Below, one piece after another: positions 32,685 to 42,096 of a stretch of 42,152 bases of DNA. The notes under the pieces are model-generated. The model saw only the letters and a list, made by a program, of their open reading frames with translations, was not told the origin of the DNA and made no database searches. The translations under genes were made by a program, and so were the position numbers. Source of the DNA: Actinomycetota bacterium (GTDB taxonomy: Bacteria; Actinomycetota; Acidimicrobiia; IMCC26256; PALSA-610); assembly GCA_005772765.1 (NCBI GenBank), contig SXIR01000172.1:1-42152 (forward strand), read 5' to 3'. How positions within the stretch are numbered: the first letter of the stretch is position 1; each line of letters begins with the position of its first letter.

Positions 32685-35351
32685 ATGGAATCGCCCCACG
32701 CGCACCCGATCGATCACGTCCTGCGATCGTGCGACACCTCACCCCTCGGATTGGACGCCGAGGAGTGCGCCCGACGACTCGGCCGTGACGGGCGCAACGA
32801 GCTGAGCGTGTCTGGCAGCAAGACCGCGCTCGCGACGTTCGTCGATCAGTTCCGTGCGGTGATGGTGTTGATCCTCATCGCGGCATCGGGATTGTCGTTC
32901 GCGTTGGGCAAGGTGCTCGAAGGCGGCGCGATTGTCGCCATCGTCATACTGTTTGGCGTCCTCGGATTCGTGCAGGAGTTCCGTGCCGAACGCGCGATCG
33001 CGGCGCTGCGCGACATGGCGGCGCCGGTTGTCCGAGTGACTCGAACGGGACGACTCGGCGAAGTTCCGGCGGGCGAACTCGTCGTCGGCGACATCGTGCA
33101 CGTCGAAGCCGGCAGCATCGTGCCGGCCGACTTGCGTCTGATCGAGGTCGCTGGACTCCGCGCGCAAGAGGCCGCGCTCACTGGCGAGTCCGAACCCGTC
33201 GACAAGATCGTCGATGTCGTTGACGCCGACGCGGCGCTGGGCGATCGCCGGAACCTCGCGTACACCGGAACTCAGATCACCTACGGCCGCGGAATCGGTG
33301 TCGTCGTCGCGACCGGGATGACAACAGAACTCGGCAAGATCGCTTCGCTCTTGGCCCAAGCCGCCGCCAGCTTGACCCCGCTGCAGGAGCGTCTCGATCG
33401 AGTCGGCAAGCAGTTGGCTGCTGGCGGTTTGGTCGTGGCGCTGGTCGTGATGGCGCTCGGCGCAATGGCTGGTGAGGATTTCGGCGATCTTGTGCTGACT
33501 GCGATCAGCGTTGCGGTCGCGGTGATCCCAGAGGGTCTGCCGGCCGTCGTCACGTTCACGTTGGCGATTGGCGCCCAACGCATGCTGCACCGAGAAGCGC
33601 TGATACGCAAGCTTCCAGCCGTGGAGACGCTCGGTTCGGTCACGGTGATCTGTTCCGACAAGACGGGCACGCTGACCCAGAACGTCATGACCGTGACTGC
33701 GATCGAAACGTTCTCCGGTCGTTCGACACTCGACGACGAAATGCGCATCGATCCGTCGGCAGTCGCCGTCGTGGCGGCGGGCAGTTTGTGTAACGACGCC
33801 GACCTGCAATTCGTGGACGGCGACACCGTTGCAATCGGCGATCCGACGGAGACCGCGTTCCTGGTCGCCGCGCAACGAGTCGGGATCGATGTCGCCGACC
33901 TACGAAGTCGGGTGCCGCGCTGCGCTGAGCGACCATTCGACTCGGAGCGCAAACGCATGAGCACCGCGCACCCGTCACTCGGTGCGGACGCGCCGACGGC
34001 GTTGGCCGCGTTGCCTCGTGATCGGGCGGTTGTCTTCGTGAAGGGCGCGGTCGACGGCATGCTCGCTCACGCAACCGGCGTCTGGACCGGATCGAATGTG
34101 GTGCCGCTCGACGATCCCGCGCGCTCCCGGGTTCTCGAAGCGAACGACGAGTTCGCTCGGAGCGGTCGGCGGGTGCTCGGTGTCGCGTTTCGAACGATTG
34201 GCGCGATATCCGATGACGTCGACTACGAGTCGGAATTGGTGTTGCTCGGGCTGGTCGCGATCGTGGATCCGCCGCGGCCGGAAGTGCGCGATTCGGTGGC
34301 GACGTGCATTTCGGCCGGCATTCGGACCGTGATGATTACCGGCGACCATCCAGCGACCGCACTCGCGATCGCTCGCGATCTCGGAATCGCGCGTCGAGAC
34401 CGAGTCGTGACGGGTGTGGAACTCGAAGGGCTGAACGACGGCGAGCTCAAATCGACGGTGGAGGACGTCGACGTCTTCGCCCGTGTGGCACCCGAGCACA
34501 AGCTGCGGATCGTCGAGGCGTTGCGTCGCGCGGGTCACGTCGTCGCAATGACCGGTGATGGCGTGAACGATGCCCCAGCCTTGAAGACCGCGGACATCGG
34601 CGTTGCGATGGGTATCACCGGAACTGATGTCTCGAAGGAGGCTGCCGACGTCGTGCTCCGAGACGACAACTTCGCGACCATCGTCGCAGCAGTCGAAGAG
34701 GGCCGGGTCATCTACGACAACCTTCGACGCTTCGTGCGTTTCGCCGTGGCCGGAAACATCGGCAAGATGGTGGTGATGGTCGGATGGCCGATTCCGTTTC
34801 TCGTGACCGGGGACACCGTTGACGCCGCAGTGGCGCTCCTGCCGCTGCAGTTGTTGTGGCTCAACCTGATGACCGACGGACTGCTCGGGCTTTCGATGGG
34901 CGTCGAGCCTGCCGAGCGCGGAGTCATGCGTCGGGCCCCAAATCGACCTGGTATGAGCATCTGGGCTGATGGCCTCGGCGTGCAAGCAGTGTGGTCCGGT
35001 GTGCTGATCGGGGCGATCGCGCTGGCCCTGGGGATCGGATACCACGAAGCCGATCGACCGGAGTGGCAATCGATGATCTTCATGAGCCTCGCAGTGCTGC
35101 AGATCTTCCAAGCGCTTGCGACTCGATCGAGTACTGCATCGCTCCGCCAACGCGGTTGGCGCACGAACCCCGTGATGCTCGGCATCATCGCCATTGTCGC
35201 GATCCTGCAACTGCTGGCGGTCTACTCGCCGCTGCGTGGATTCTTGGATCTCGAACCGCTGCGCGCCGTGGACCTGGCGGTTTGCGTCGCGGCGGGCGTC
35301 GGGCTGTTCGCGTTGCTCGAGATTCACAAGAGCCGATTGCGACGGCGGTAA
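32685..35351 (+). CDS. P-type cation ATPase (P2A-like), probable Mn2+ exporter
   Basis: An 888-residue ATP-driven cation pump. An N-terminal cation-ATPase segment (residues 1 to about 50) is followed by TGES (166-169, actuator), PEGLP (282-286, helix 4 ion site), [11 protein letters not shown] with phospho-acceptor Asp325, KGAVDG (nucleotide domain), [10 protein letters not shown] (hinge), and [17 protein letters not shown] in helix 6 with Asn and Asp ligands. It is of the Ca2+/Mn2+ type, and the Mn2+ riboswitch immediately upstream points to Mn2+ export when the metal is in excess, as for YoaB-type pumps. Divergent from an enoyl-CoA hydratase and convergent with the S11-like gene. Confidence 0.94.
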   Translation: MESPHAHPIDHVLRSCDTSPLGLDAEECARRLGRDGRNELSVSGSKTALATFVDQFRAVMVLILIAASGLSFALGKVLEGGAIVAIVILFGVLGFVQEFRAERAIAALRDMAAPVVRVTRTGRLGEVPAGELVVGDIVHVEAGSIVPADLRLIEVAGLRAQEAALTGESEPVDKIVDVVDADAALGDRRNLAYTGTQITYGRGIGVVVATGMTTELGKIASLLAQAAASLTPLQERLDRVGKQLAAGGLVVALVVMALGAMAGEDFGDLVLTAISVAVAVIPEGLPAVVTFTLAIGAQRMLHREALIRKLPAVETLGSVTVICSDKTGTLTQNVMTVTAIETFSGRSTLDDEMRIDPSAVAVVAAGSLCNDADLQFVDGDTVAIGDPTETAFLVAAQRVGIDVADLRSRVPRCAERPFDSERKRMSTAHPSLGADAPTALAALPRDRAVVFVKGAVDGMLAHATGVWTGSNVVPLDDPARSRVLEANDEFARSGRRVLGVAFRTIGAISDDVDYESELVLLGLVAIVDPPRPEVRDSVATCISAGIRTVMITGDHPATALAIARDLGIARRDRVVTGVELEGLNDGELKSTVEDVDVFARVAPEHKLRIVEALRRAGHVVAMTGDGVNDAPALKTADIGVAMGITGTDVSKEAADVVLRDDNFATIVAAVEEGRVIYDNLRRFVRFAVAGNIGKMVVMVGWPIPFLVTGDTVDAAVALLPLQLLWLNLMTDGLLGLSMGVEPAERGVMRRAPNRPGMSIWADGLGVQAVWSGVLIGAIALALGIGYHEADRPEWQSMIFMSLAVLQIFQALATRSSTASLRQRGWRTNPVMLGIIAIVAILQLLAVYSPLRGFLDLEPLRAVDLAVCVAAGVGLFALLEIHKSRLRRR

Positions 35352-35370
35352 TTCGAGCCGATTCGAGCCG
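35351..35370. repeat. 10-bp tandem duplication in convergent gap
   Basis: ATTCGAGCCG occurs twice in tandem (35351-35360 and 35361-35370) just after the ATPase stop, in the 26-bp gap before the convergent S11-like gene. Likely slippage; no function is evident. Confidence 0.7.
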
Positions 35371-35377
35371 AGCGTCG

Positions 35378-36769
35378 TCAGCGCGGCGGTTCGTCGTCCC
35401 AGCCGGACCAGTCTTCCCAATCCTCTTCGGGCGGGGCGTCGATGCGTCGCAGCCGAACGTGGGCTTGCGGGGGATTCCCGGTGCGGGTTCCTGTTCGGTA
35501 GCGCCCGTCGACGACCGGCAGCGACCCGCGCCGCATGAGCGCGGCGCGTTCGCGACGCAGACGTTCGCGCGCTCGGCGTCGACGTTTGATCTGCTCGCGA
35601 CGAGCCACGATCGCCGTTACTGCAACGACCACGAACAACAGCAGCACCGTCGTGAACGAACCGCCGCCTCCGCCATCGTTGGTCTCGTCCGAAGGGTCGG
35701 CCGCGACCGGTTCGCCGTCGAGGGACTCGATCGCGGTGGGTGGCGTGATGGTGGACGCAGTCGAAAAGGGCGTTACTTCCGTGCCAGCTTCGGTGGTGGC
35801 CGTCAGCGTGCCCAATGGTTGGCCGGTGACGAGCGCGAGGAATTCGTCGCGGTCGCGTTCGCGAGTCGCGCGCACGCTCACCGCCACCGGAGGCAGTACC
35901 TCGTCGGTGCCGTCGGTGGGGTCGGTTTCGAAACCGAGTTCGAGCAGATAGCTCGCCCAGGCGTACACGTCGTCCGCGCCCAAGACAACCGCGATGATGT
36001 TGCGATTGCCGCGCGTCGCGGTCACTGCGAGTCCGCCACCGTCGAGCCCTTGTCCGGCGGTCTTGAAACCGTTGACGCCCGCGGTCTCGAGGTCGCCACC
36101 CGACAACATCTCGTTGTGATTCGCCAACTCGTAGCGCGCCGACGCTCCGTCGAACTCGTGGGTGCGGACCCCCGCCCACTTCGCGACCGGAAGCGCCCGC
36201 TGCGCGTTGCGGACCATGACGGCGACATCGAACACGCTCATGGTCGGCCCGCCGTCGAACGCGTCGTCACCCGAAAGGCCCGCCGGGTCGCCGAGGTCGG
36301 CGTCGGTCATGCCGTAGCGATCGGCGGTGGCGTCGAGCAGTTCGTCGAACCCGGCGAGGTCACCACCGACCGTTTCGGCCAATGCGTACGACATGTCGTT
36401 GGCCGAGTCCAACATGAGCGCGGCGATGGTGTCGTCGAGACCGAACTCCTCACCGGGGGTGACGCCGAGTTTGGATGCCGGTTGGGAGGCCGCAAGGTCG
36501 CTCACGCGGACCTCGGCATCCTCTGGGAGTCGTTCGACGGCAACGAGCGCGGTCATGACCTTGGCCAGGCCCGCGGGTTCGAGGGCTTCGTGGGCGTTCT
36601 CGGCTGCGAGCACACGCCCGGACCCGGCATCGACGACGATCCAGGCTCGGGGTGCTTCGCTGTCTTGGGGTGGGTCCGCCGCGGTCGCGGGCGTCGTTGC
36701 GCCGATCATGGTGGCGGCGACGACGGCGGCCGATGCAAGGGCGCGTCGAATCTGGCAAGCCGCGATCAT
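35378..36769 (-). CDS. S11 (D-alanyl-D-alanine carboxypeptidase-like) membrane protein without catalytic Ser
   Basis: A 463-residue envelope protein. A signal peptide (1 to about 31, ending ATAADPP) precedes an S11 penicillin-binding fold, which is followed by a Ser/Thr/Gly linker, a C-terminal transmembrane helix (about 371-389) and a very basic cytoplasmic tail (KRRRRARERLRRER) that turns acidic (EEDWEDWSGWDDE). The SxxK motif reads G67-L-A-K70 where the family has S-T-T-K; SxN is kept (S122-A-N124); KTG reads K236-T-A. It therefore probably lacks carboxypeptidase activity and may bind peptidoglycan or act as a scaffold. The start codon is chosen by the signal peptide. Confidence 0.85.
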   Translation of the reverse strand: MIAACQIRRALASAAVVAATMIGATTPATAADPPQDSEAPRAWIVVDAGSGRVLAAENAHEALEPAGLAKVMTALVAVERLPEDAEVRVSDLAASQPASKLGVTPGEEFGLDDTIAALMLDSANDMSYALAETVGGDLAGFDELLDATADRYGMTDADLGDPAGLSGDDAFDGGPTMSVFDVAVMVRNAQRALPVAKWAGVRTHEFDGASARYELANHNEMLSGGDLETAGVNGFKTAGQGLDGGGLAVTATRGNRNIIAVVLGADDVYAWASYLLELGFETDPTDGTDEVLPPVAVSVRATRERDRDEFLALVTGQPLGTLTATTEAGTEVTPFSTASTITPPTAIESLDGEPVAADPSDETNDGGGGGSFTTVLLLFVVVAVTAIVARREQIKRRRRARERLRRERAALMRRGSLPVVDGRYRTGTRTGNPPQAHVRLRRIDAPPEEDWEDWSGWDDEPPR

Positions 36770-36952
36770 GACGGGTTCAGGGTAGGGGATCGCCCACCTC
36801 CGGATCGGCTGGCGGCCGAGGCCCCGGGATCTGCGGTCCGGTGACGAGCGACTTTCGACGAGGGCGAACCTGGGGGAAACGGTGCGGGGTCCCGACCGTT
36901 CGCGTGCGAACATTGTCGGGTCGGATCGCCCCGGCCAGAAGGAGCCCCAGCC

Positions 36953-38152
36953 GTGTCACGGATTTCCGCGCGCATCGCCGCGATCAACGAGTCGGCGACG
37001 CTCGCCGTCGATGCCAAGGCGAAAGCGCTCAAGGCGGCCGGCGAACCGGTGATCGGCTTCGGCGCCGGCGAACCCGACTTCCCGACGCCCGCGCACATCG
37101 TCGAGGCCGCAGCCGCGGCCTGTCGCGAACCGAGGTTCCATCGGTACTCGCCGACCCCCGGGCTTCCCGAGCTGCGCGACGCGATCGCGGTCAAGACCAA
37201 ACGCGACAGTGGCTTCTCGGTGTCCGCGAGTCACGTGCTCGTCACCAACGGCGGCAAGCATGCCGTCTACAACGCGTTCCAGGTCCTGTGCGACCCCGGT
37301 GACGAAGTCATCTGTCCGGCACCGTATTGGACCACCTACCCCGAAGCCATTGCCCTCGCGGGCGGCGTCGCCGTCGTCATCGCGACGGACGAAACCTCGG
37401 GATTTCGAGTCACGGTCGACCAGCTCGAAGCAGCACGAACCGATCGCACCAAGGTGTTGCTCTTCGTCTCGCCGTCGAACCCGACGGGCGCCGTCTACCC
37501 ACCGGATGAGATCGAGGCAATCGGTCGTTGGGCGGTCGAGCACGGTATTTGGGTGATCACCGACGAGATCTACGAACACCTGACCTTCGGTGGCCACACC
37601 CATGTGTCGATGCCGACGGTCGTTCCCGAACTTGCCGAAACGTGCATCGTGCTCAACGGCGTCGCCAAGACGTACGCAATGACCGGATGGCGCGTCGGTT
37701 GGATGATCGGGCCCGACGACGTCATCAAGGCCGCCAACAACTTGCAGTCCCACTCGACCTCCAACGTCGCAAATGTTGCCCAGGCCGCCGCGCTTGCCGC
37801 AGTCGCCGGCGATCTCTCCGCAGTGGCAACGATGCGTGAGGCCTTCGACCGACGCGGGCGCCTGATGCACCGACTGCTCGCCGAGATACCCGGGGTGACC
37901 TGCCTCGAGCCGCAAGGCGCGTTTTACTGCTTTCCGAGTTTCGACGGCATCCTCGGCAAGACGGTCGGTGGTCGCCCGGTCGCCACGACCCTCGACCTTT
38001 GCGAAGTGCTCCTCGACGTGGCCAAGGTCGCAATCGTTCCTGGCGAAGCGTTTGGTGCTCCGGGATACGCCCGATTGTCGTTCGCCCTCGGCGACGACGA
38101 TCTGGGTGAAGGTGTCGGCCGAATCGCCGAGATCCTCGGGGGCGCGCGATGA
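36953..38152 (+). CDS. Class I PLP aminotransferase (aspartate aminotransferase-like)
   Basis: A 399-residue PLP enzyme. The N-terminal [16 protein letters not shown] motif, [18 protein letters not shown] and the PLP-lysine segment [15 protein letters not shown] place it in the aspartate/prephenate aminotransferase (Ib) group. GTG start with AAGGAG upstream. Its stop overlaps the serA start as ATGA, suggesting coupling with serine synthesis, perhaps as the phosphoserine or aspartate aminotransferase (inference; SerC is a different PLP family). Confidence 0.93.
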   Translation: MSRISARIAAINESATLAVDAKAKALKAAGEPVIGFGAGEPDFPTPAHIVEAAAAACREPRFHRYSPTPGLPELRDAIAVKTKRDSGFSVSASHVLVTNGGKHAVYNAFQVLCDPGDEVICPAPYWTTYPEAIALAGGVAVVIATDETSGFRVTVDQLEAARTDRTKVLLFVSPSNPTGAVYPPDEIEAIGRWAVEHGIWVITDEIYEHLTFGGHTHVSMPTVVPELAETCIVLNGVAKTYAMTGWRVGWMIGPDDVIKAANNLQSHSTSNVANVAQAAALAAVAGDLSAVATMREAFDRRGRLMHRLLAEIPGVTCLEPQGAFYCFPSFDGILGKTVGGRPVATTLDLCEVLLDVAKVAIVPGEAFGAPGYARLSFALGDDDLGEGVGRIAEILGGAR

Positions 38153-39732
38153 CGCGTGTTCTCGTGACCGAGCAACTCGCCGCGAGCGGTATCGACCTGT
38201 TGACGAATGCCGGATTCGACGTCGACGAACAGCTCGGCCTGAGCGCTGACGAACTGCTGACCGCGGTGAAGGGCGCGCACGCTCTTGTGATCCGCTCTGC
38301 AACCCAAGTGACTGCCGACGTCCTCGCGGCCGGACGCGACTTGATCGTGGTGGGCCGAGCCGGCATTGGACTCGACAATGTCGATGTCGAGGAGGCAACG
38401 CGCCGCGGCGTGATGGTTGTGAACGCGCCGCAGTCGAATGTGCTGTCGGCGGCCGAGCACACGATGGCGATGTTGTTGGCGCAGGCCAGAAACGTGCCGC
38501 AGGCCCACGCCGCGCTGGTCGCGGGCAAGTGGGAACGCAGCAAGTGGGAAGGCGTCGAGCTGTATGGCAAGACCATCGGCATCATCGGCCTCGGACGCAT
38601 CGGCGTGCTCGTCGCACAACGATGCCTCGCGTTCGGCATGACGCTCATTGCATTCGATCCCTACGTCTCGGCCGATCGGGCGCGCCAAATCGGCGTGCGG
38701 CTCGTGCCCGACCTCGCGTCGCTCGTCGCCGAAAGCGACTTTCTCACGGTGCACGCGGTCAAGACCCCCGAGACCGTCGGCATGCTCAATGCCGAGGTCT
38801 TTGCGCAGGCGAAGCCGGGTTTGCGCATTGTCAACGTAGGCCGGGGTGGCATCATCGACGAGGCAGGTCTCGCCGCGGCGGTGCAGGCCGGTCAGGTCGC
38901 GGGAGCGGCGCTCGATGTCTTCGCGACCGAACCGACGACCGAGTCGCCGCTGTTCGGACTGCCGTCGGTCGTGGTGACGCCGCACCTCGGTGCGTCGACG
39001 GCCGAGGCCCAGGACAAGGCGGGTGTGACGATCGCCGAACAAGTCCAGCTTGCGCTGAACGGCGACTTCGTGCCCTTCGCCGTCAACGTGGCGGCATCCG
39101 AAGCGAGCAACACGGTGCGACCGTTCCTCGCCCTGGCGGAGCGGCTCGGCCGCCTGTTCGCCGGATTGGCCGGCGGTGTCGTTGCCACGATCGACATCGA
39201 ATACGAGGGAGCCATTGCCGACTACGACTGTCGGGTCCTGACCTTGTCGGTGCTGCGCGGTGTTCTCGGTCCCGTGGTCGAAGAACCGGTGACCTTCGTC
39301 AACGCGCCCCAACTTGCGCAGGCGCGGGGTATCAGCGTGCGTGAGACCAAGACCTCGACCGCACGGGACTATGTGAACCTCATCTCGGTACGCGGCGTCG
39401 CCGGCGATCGTCCCGTCCATGTCGCAGGCACGCTGTACGGCAAGAACGACGCCTCCCGAATCGTCGGGATCGACGAACACATCGTCGACCTCCCGCCGTC
39501 GTCGCACATGCTGGTCGTGCGCAACTCCGACGTCCCCGGGATCATCGGAATGGTCGGCACCGTCCTCGGCGATGCCGGGGTGAACATCGACGACATGGAT
39601 GTCGGTCGCTCCCCGAGTGGCGAGGCCGCGATGATGGCGATCTCCACCGGTCGCGAAGTTCCCGGCGCCGTGGTGGCCGCGTTGCGCGATCGGCCCGGCA
39701 TTCTCGACGCCCGGGCGATCTCGCTCGGCTGA
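38149..39732 (+). CDS. serA: D-3-phosphoglycerate dehydrogenase
   Basis: A 527-residue type 1 PGDH, first enzyme of serine synthesis. The NAD site is [17 protein letters not shown]. Catalytic Arg is near [13 protein letters not shown], and the His is in [15 protein letters not shown]. After the catalytic domains come the ~120-residue allosteric substrate-binding domain and a C-terminal ACT domain ([30 protein letters not shown]), so serine feedback is expected. It overlaps the aminotransferase by 4 bp; the AAA ATPase follows after 19 bp. Confidence 0.96.
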   Translation: MTRVLVTEQLAASGIDLLTNAGFDVDEQLGLSADELLTAVKGAHALVIRSATQVTADVLAAGRDLIVVGRAGIGLDNVDVEEATRRGVMVVNAPQSNVLSAAEHTMAMLLAQARNVPQAHAALVAGKWERSKWEGVELYGKTIGIIGLGRIGVLVAQRCLAFGMTLIAFDPYVSADRARQIGVRLVPDLASLVAESDFLTVHAVKTPETVGMLNAEVFAQAKPGLRIVNVGRGGIIDEAGLAAAVQAGQVAGAALDVFATEPTTESPLFGLPSVVVTPHLGASTAEAQDKAGVTIAEQVQLALNGDFVPFAVNVAASEASNTVRPFLALAERLGRLFAGLAGGVVATIDIEYEGAIADYDCRVLTLSVLRGVLGPVVEEPVTFVNAPQLAQARGISVRETKTSTARDYVNLISVRGVAGDRPVHVAGTLYGKNDASRIVGIDEHIVDLPPSSHMLVVRNSDVPGIIGMVGTVLGDAGVNIDDMDVGRSPSGEAAMMAISTGREVPGAVVAALRDRPGILDARAISLG

Positions 39733-39751
39733 TCTACGGCAGACTGCACCG

Positions 39752-40792
39752 GTGGAGTCGGGGGCTGTGCTCATCGCGTTGATCGTGATCATGCTGCTCG
39801 TGCTGCTGACCGCGTTCGCGCTGTGGCGAGTCGTCGTGACCCAACATGCGGTCGAGACCGAGGTGGTCGCCGGGAACGCAGCGGCGGTCGGCGCATCGGC
39901 AGGGTCGAGCTCCGCTCGTGCCGCGTCCAAGCGGTCGACCGCATCCACCAAGTCGGATGTGACCAAGTCGGATGTGACCAAGTCGGAGGTGTCCAAATCC
40001 GGGGTGACCACATCCGAGGTGACTGGACTCGAGGTGGCGAGGTCGGAGACGCTGCCGACGTTCGCTGACGTCGGTGGCATGGAGTCCGTCAAGGAACAAC
40101 TGCGAACTGCGTTGCTTCTGCTCCTCGACTCGTCGGGTCTTGCGGCCCAGTACGAGATCGACTGGAACGGAGTGTTGTTGCACGGTGCGCCTGGCGTGGG
40201 GAAGACGTTGCTCGCACGAGCGTGTGCCGGCGAGATGAAGATCAACTTCGTCTATGTGAGTACGGCCGATGTCGTGTCCAAGTGGATCGGCGCCGGACCC
40301 GGCAAGGTCGACGGTGCGTTCGCTTTCGCGCGCAAGCACACGCCCTGCATCCTGTTCTTCGACGAGTTCGACTCGATCGCGGCGAACCGTGGTGACGAGC
40401 ACCACGTCGAGTATCGCCGCGTGACCAACCAACTGTTGGCCTCGCTCGAGGAGTACCGCGACGAGCGTGGACTCGTCGTGATGGCCGCGACGAATGCGTA
40501 CGGCGAGCTCGATCCCGCGGTGATCCGGCCCGGGCGGTTCGATCGACACATCGAAATCACCCTGCCCGATCTCGAGGCGCGCCGGGCGATCTTCGCCGTT
40601 CACCTTGGGAGTCGGCCCCTGGCCGACGATGTGGACCTCGACGAACTCGCCCTTCGCACCGAGGGCTGGAGCGGTGCCCGGATCGAGACGGCGTGCGACG
40701 ACGTTGCGATCACCTGCGCGGCCGAGGCCACCCGGATCTCCCGCCTCGTCCCGATTGCGCAGGCCCGTCTCATCGCTGCGATCGAGGCCTAG
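39752..40792 (+). CDS. Membrane-anchored AAA+ ATPase with pentapeptide linker repeats
   Basis: A 346-residue protein starting at GTG. An N-terminal transmembrane helix (about 5-28) is followed by an Ala/Ser linker, six degenerate pentapeptides of the T/S-K-S-D/E-V type (residues 66-95), and one Cdc48/FtsH-like AAA domain. Walker A is GAPGVGKT (145-152), Walker B is ILFFDEFD, the pore-loop-like segment is SKWIGAG, sensor 1 is MAATN, and the second region of homology is AVIRPGRFDRHIEI. No protease domain follows, so it is not FtsH. It is probably a membrane remodeller or unfoldase with an unknown partner. It is positioned downstream of serA but of unrelated function. Confidence 0.85.
   Translation: MESGAVLIALIVIMLLVLLTAFALWRVVVTQHAVETEVVAGNAAAVGASAGSSSARAASKRSTASTKSDVTKSDVTKSEVSKSGVTTSEVTGLEVARSETLPTFADVGGMESVKEQLRTALLLLLDSSGLAAQYEIDWNGVLLHGAPGVGKTLLARACAGEMKINFVYVSTADVVSKWIGAGPGKVDGAFAFARKHTPCILFFDEFDSIAANRGDEHHVEYRRVTNQLLASLEEYRDERGLVVMAATNAYGELDPAVIRPGRFDRHIEITLPDLEARRAIFAVHLGSRPLADDVDLDELALRTEGWSGARIETACDDVAITCAAEATRISRLVPIAQARLIAAIEA
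39947..40036 (+). repeat. Six 15-bp in-frame tandem repeats
   Basis: Units start at 39947, 39962, 39977, 39992, 40007 and 40022. The first two (ACCAAGTCGGATGTG) are identical, the third differs at one base, and later ones drift. They encode the pentapeptide linker of the AAA protein. The gradient of identity suggests recent 5' expansion. Confidence 0.9.
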
Positions 40793-40824
40793 CGTCGGGA
40801 CCGAAGGCCTTCCGGGCCGAAAAG

Positions 40825-40853
40825 TTGGTCGGAGCGACGAAAATGCCGATACA
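40825..40853 (+). promoter_or_regulatory. Putative leuA leader promoter
   Basis: TTGGTC (40825-40830) and GATACA (40848-40853) are 17 bp apart. Both are weak matches to the consensus, but the placement would start transcription about 5 nt before the leader peptide ATG. Confidence 0.4.
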
Positions 40854-40864
40854 GTGAGAGCGCT

Positions 40865-40915
40865 ATGAACATGGAGATTGCCGCCACCCGCTGCTCGAGC
40901 CTCCTCCTTATGTAG
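40865..40915 (+). CDS. Leucine-rich leader peptide of leuA
   Basis: A 16-codon frame reading [16 protein letters not shown], too short for standard gene calling. Three consecutive Leu codons (CTC CTC CTT, 40901-40909) lie just before the stop and are followed directly by two RNA stems and a U-run. Ribosome stalling at these codons when leucyl-tRNA is scarce would report leucine supply, the classic attenuation logic. Confidence 0.82.
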   Translation: MNMEIAATRCSSLLLM

Positions 40916-40975
40916 CCGCGAGTGCCGTCAGGTGCTCGCGGGACACGCCCCGGCCGTATGGCCCGGGCGTTTTTT
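40916..40975 (+). terminator. leuA transcription attenuator
   Basis: The first stem CCGCGAG (40916-40922)/CTCGCGG (40935-40941) starts right after the leader stop. The terminator stem CGCCCCGGCC (40946-40955)/GGCCCGGGCG (40960-40969), with a 4-nt loop and one internal C-C mismatch, is followed by six T (40970-40975), an intrinsic terminator. The distance to the leuA start is about 73 nt. Exactly how the leader alternates pairing is not fully resolved from sequence alone. Confidence 0.85.
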
Positions 40976-41048
40976 GTTGCCCGAAATCGGCGCAACCGCC
41001 TACCCGCCAACCTTCCCGATCGACGACCCGATCACAATGGAGCCCACG

Positions 41049-41480
41049 ATGGACCAGGTCCGAATCTTCGACACGACGTTGCGAGACGGTGAACAGAGCC
41101 CGGGCATCAGTCTCGATGTCACCGAGAAGCTCGAGATCGCCGAACAACTCGCCCGGCTCGGCGTCGACATCATTGAGGCCGGGTTTCCGATCGCGTCCGA
41201 TGGTGACTTCGAATCGGTCGAGGCGATTGCCCGCGCCGTGCGCGGTCCGGTGATCTGCGGTCTGTCGCGCACCGGCTTCAAGGACATCGACCGCGCCTGG
41301 GAAGCGATCCGACACGCGGACCGCAGCCGAATCCACGTCTTCATCGCAACCTCCAAGATTCATATGGAGAAGAAGCTGAAGATGACCGAAGACCAGGTGA
41401 AGGCCGAGGCGGCAGCCGGCGTGGCTCGGGCGCGCAGCTACACCGCCGACGTCGAGTTCTCGCCCGAAGACGGGTACCGG
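41049..41480 (+). CDS. leuA: 2-isopropylmalate synthase, 5' part only
   Basis: The first 144 residues of LeuA, which condenses acetyl-CoA with 2-oxoisovalerate in leucine synthesis. [15 protein letters not shown] is the metal/substrate motif, followed by [38 protein letters not shown] and [13 protein letters not shown] 41049 is preferred because GGAG lies 6 nt before it; ATG 41037 is in frame. Homology stops abruptly after Arg144, where the sequence switches to an unrelated protein, so the remaining ~370 residues, including the regulatory domain, are missing. Upstream attenuator and leader fit the gene. Confidence 0.93.
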
Positions 41481-41834
41481 TTGCATGCCAGCCAGGGCGA
41501 TACGGAGTTTACGGGCACGGCGGCGGAAACGTGCGCCACTGTCCGGTTGCGCTTTGAGCTGCTAAAAAAATCTCAAGTACCGTGGATGCGCATTGAAAAG
41601 CCGGAAGCTCTGATCGCGGTCCATGCCGCGAAGCCGCTTGAGGTTGCCGTGCAGACGGCAACACTTCATTTGATGGACTGGCTCATCCGTGACTATGGCT
41701 TCACGGCAACCGATGCCTACCTGCTTGTGAGCACCTGCCCTGATTTCCGCATCAACGTTTACCAGATGTGCAATCTGGCCAAACTTAACTATGTGGCAGG
41801 AGCGGAAATTCCGAAGAAGTATTTGCAGGGTTGA
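41481..41834 (+). pseudogene. Acetamidase/formamidase C-terminal fragment (foreign segment)
   Basis: A 117-residue C-terminus of the FmdA/AmdA family, in frame with leuA only by chance of the join. [17 protein letters not shown] is the family's internal metal-site motif, and the end reads [36 protein letters not shown]. Sampled lines have about 47-53% GC versus about 72% in leuA, with an AAAAAAA run. It most likely comes from another genome via a chimeric assembly join, not a true fusion gene. Confidence 0.85.
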
Positions 41835-41877
41835 GATCTCCGGTATCGCCCGCCCGCAACTTCATTTGTCACCGCTG

Positions 41878-42096
41878 TTACGCGTGAATGTAACCGCCAG
41901 CGAGGCCGTGAGCTGCTTCCATCACCACCTCTGAGAGCGACGGATGCGCGTGCACGTTGCGCGCAATTTCTTCGATAGTGAGCTCTGCGTTAGCCGCGAG
42001 GGTCAACTCCGGCAGCAGCTCAGTAACCTGCGGGCCAATCAGGTGCGCGCCAAGAATCTCGCCGGTGCCCGCGGAGGTAATGAGCTTGGCCCAGCC
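41878..42096 (-). pseudogene. Dihydrolipoyl dehydrogenase C-terminal fragment (foreign segment)
   Basis: On the minus strand, [23 protein letters not shown] and the C-terminal [22 protein letters not shown] are the dimerisation-domain end of E3, including the His-x-His-Pro active-site motif. The stop is at 41878-41880. Upstream (toward the right edge) the family pattern fades near 42100 and an in-frame stop occurs at 42136-42138, so the fragment is broken there. Composition matches the acetamidase segment, not the rest of the window. Confidence 0.85.

Noticed and set aside
41049-41834. A genuine LeuA-amidase fusion enzyme
   Set aside because: The join cuts the LeuA barrel in the middle, composition changes at the same point, and an unrelated gene end follows.
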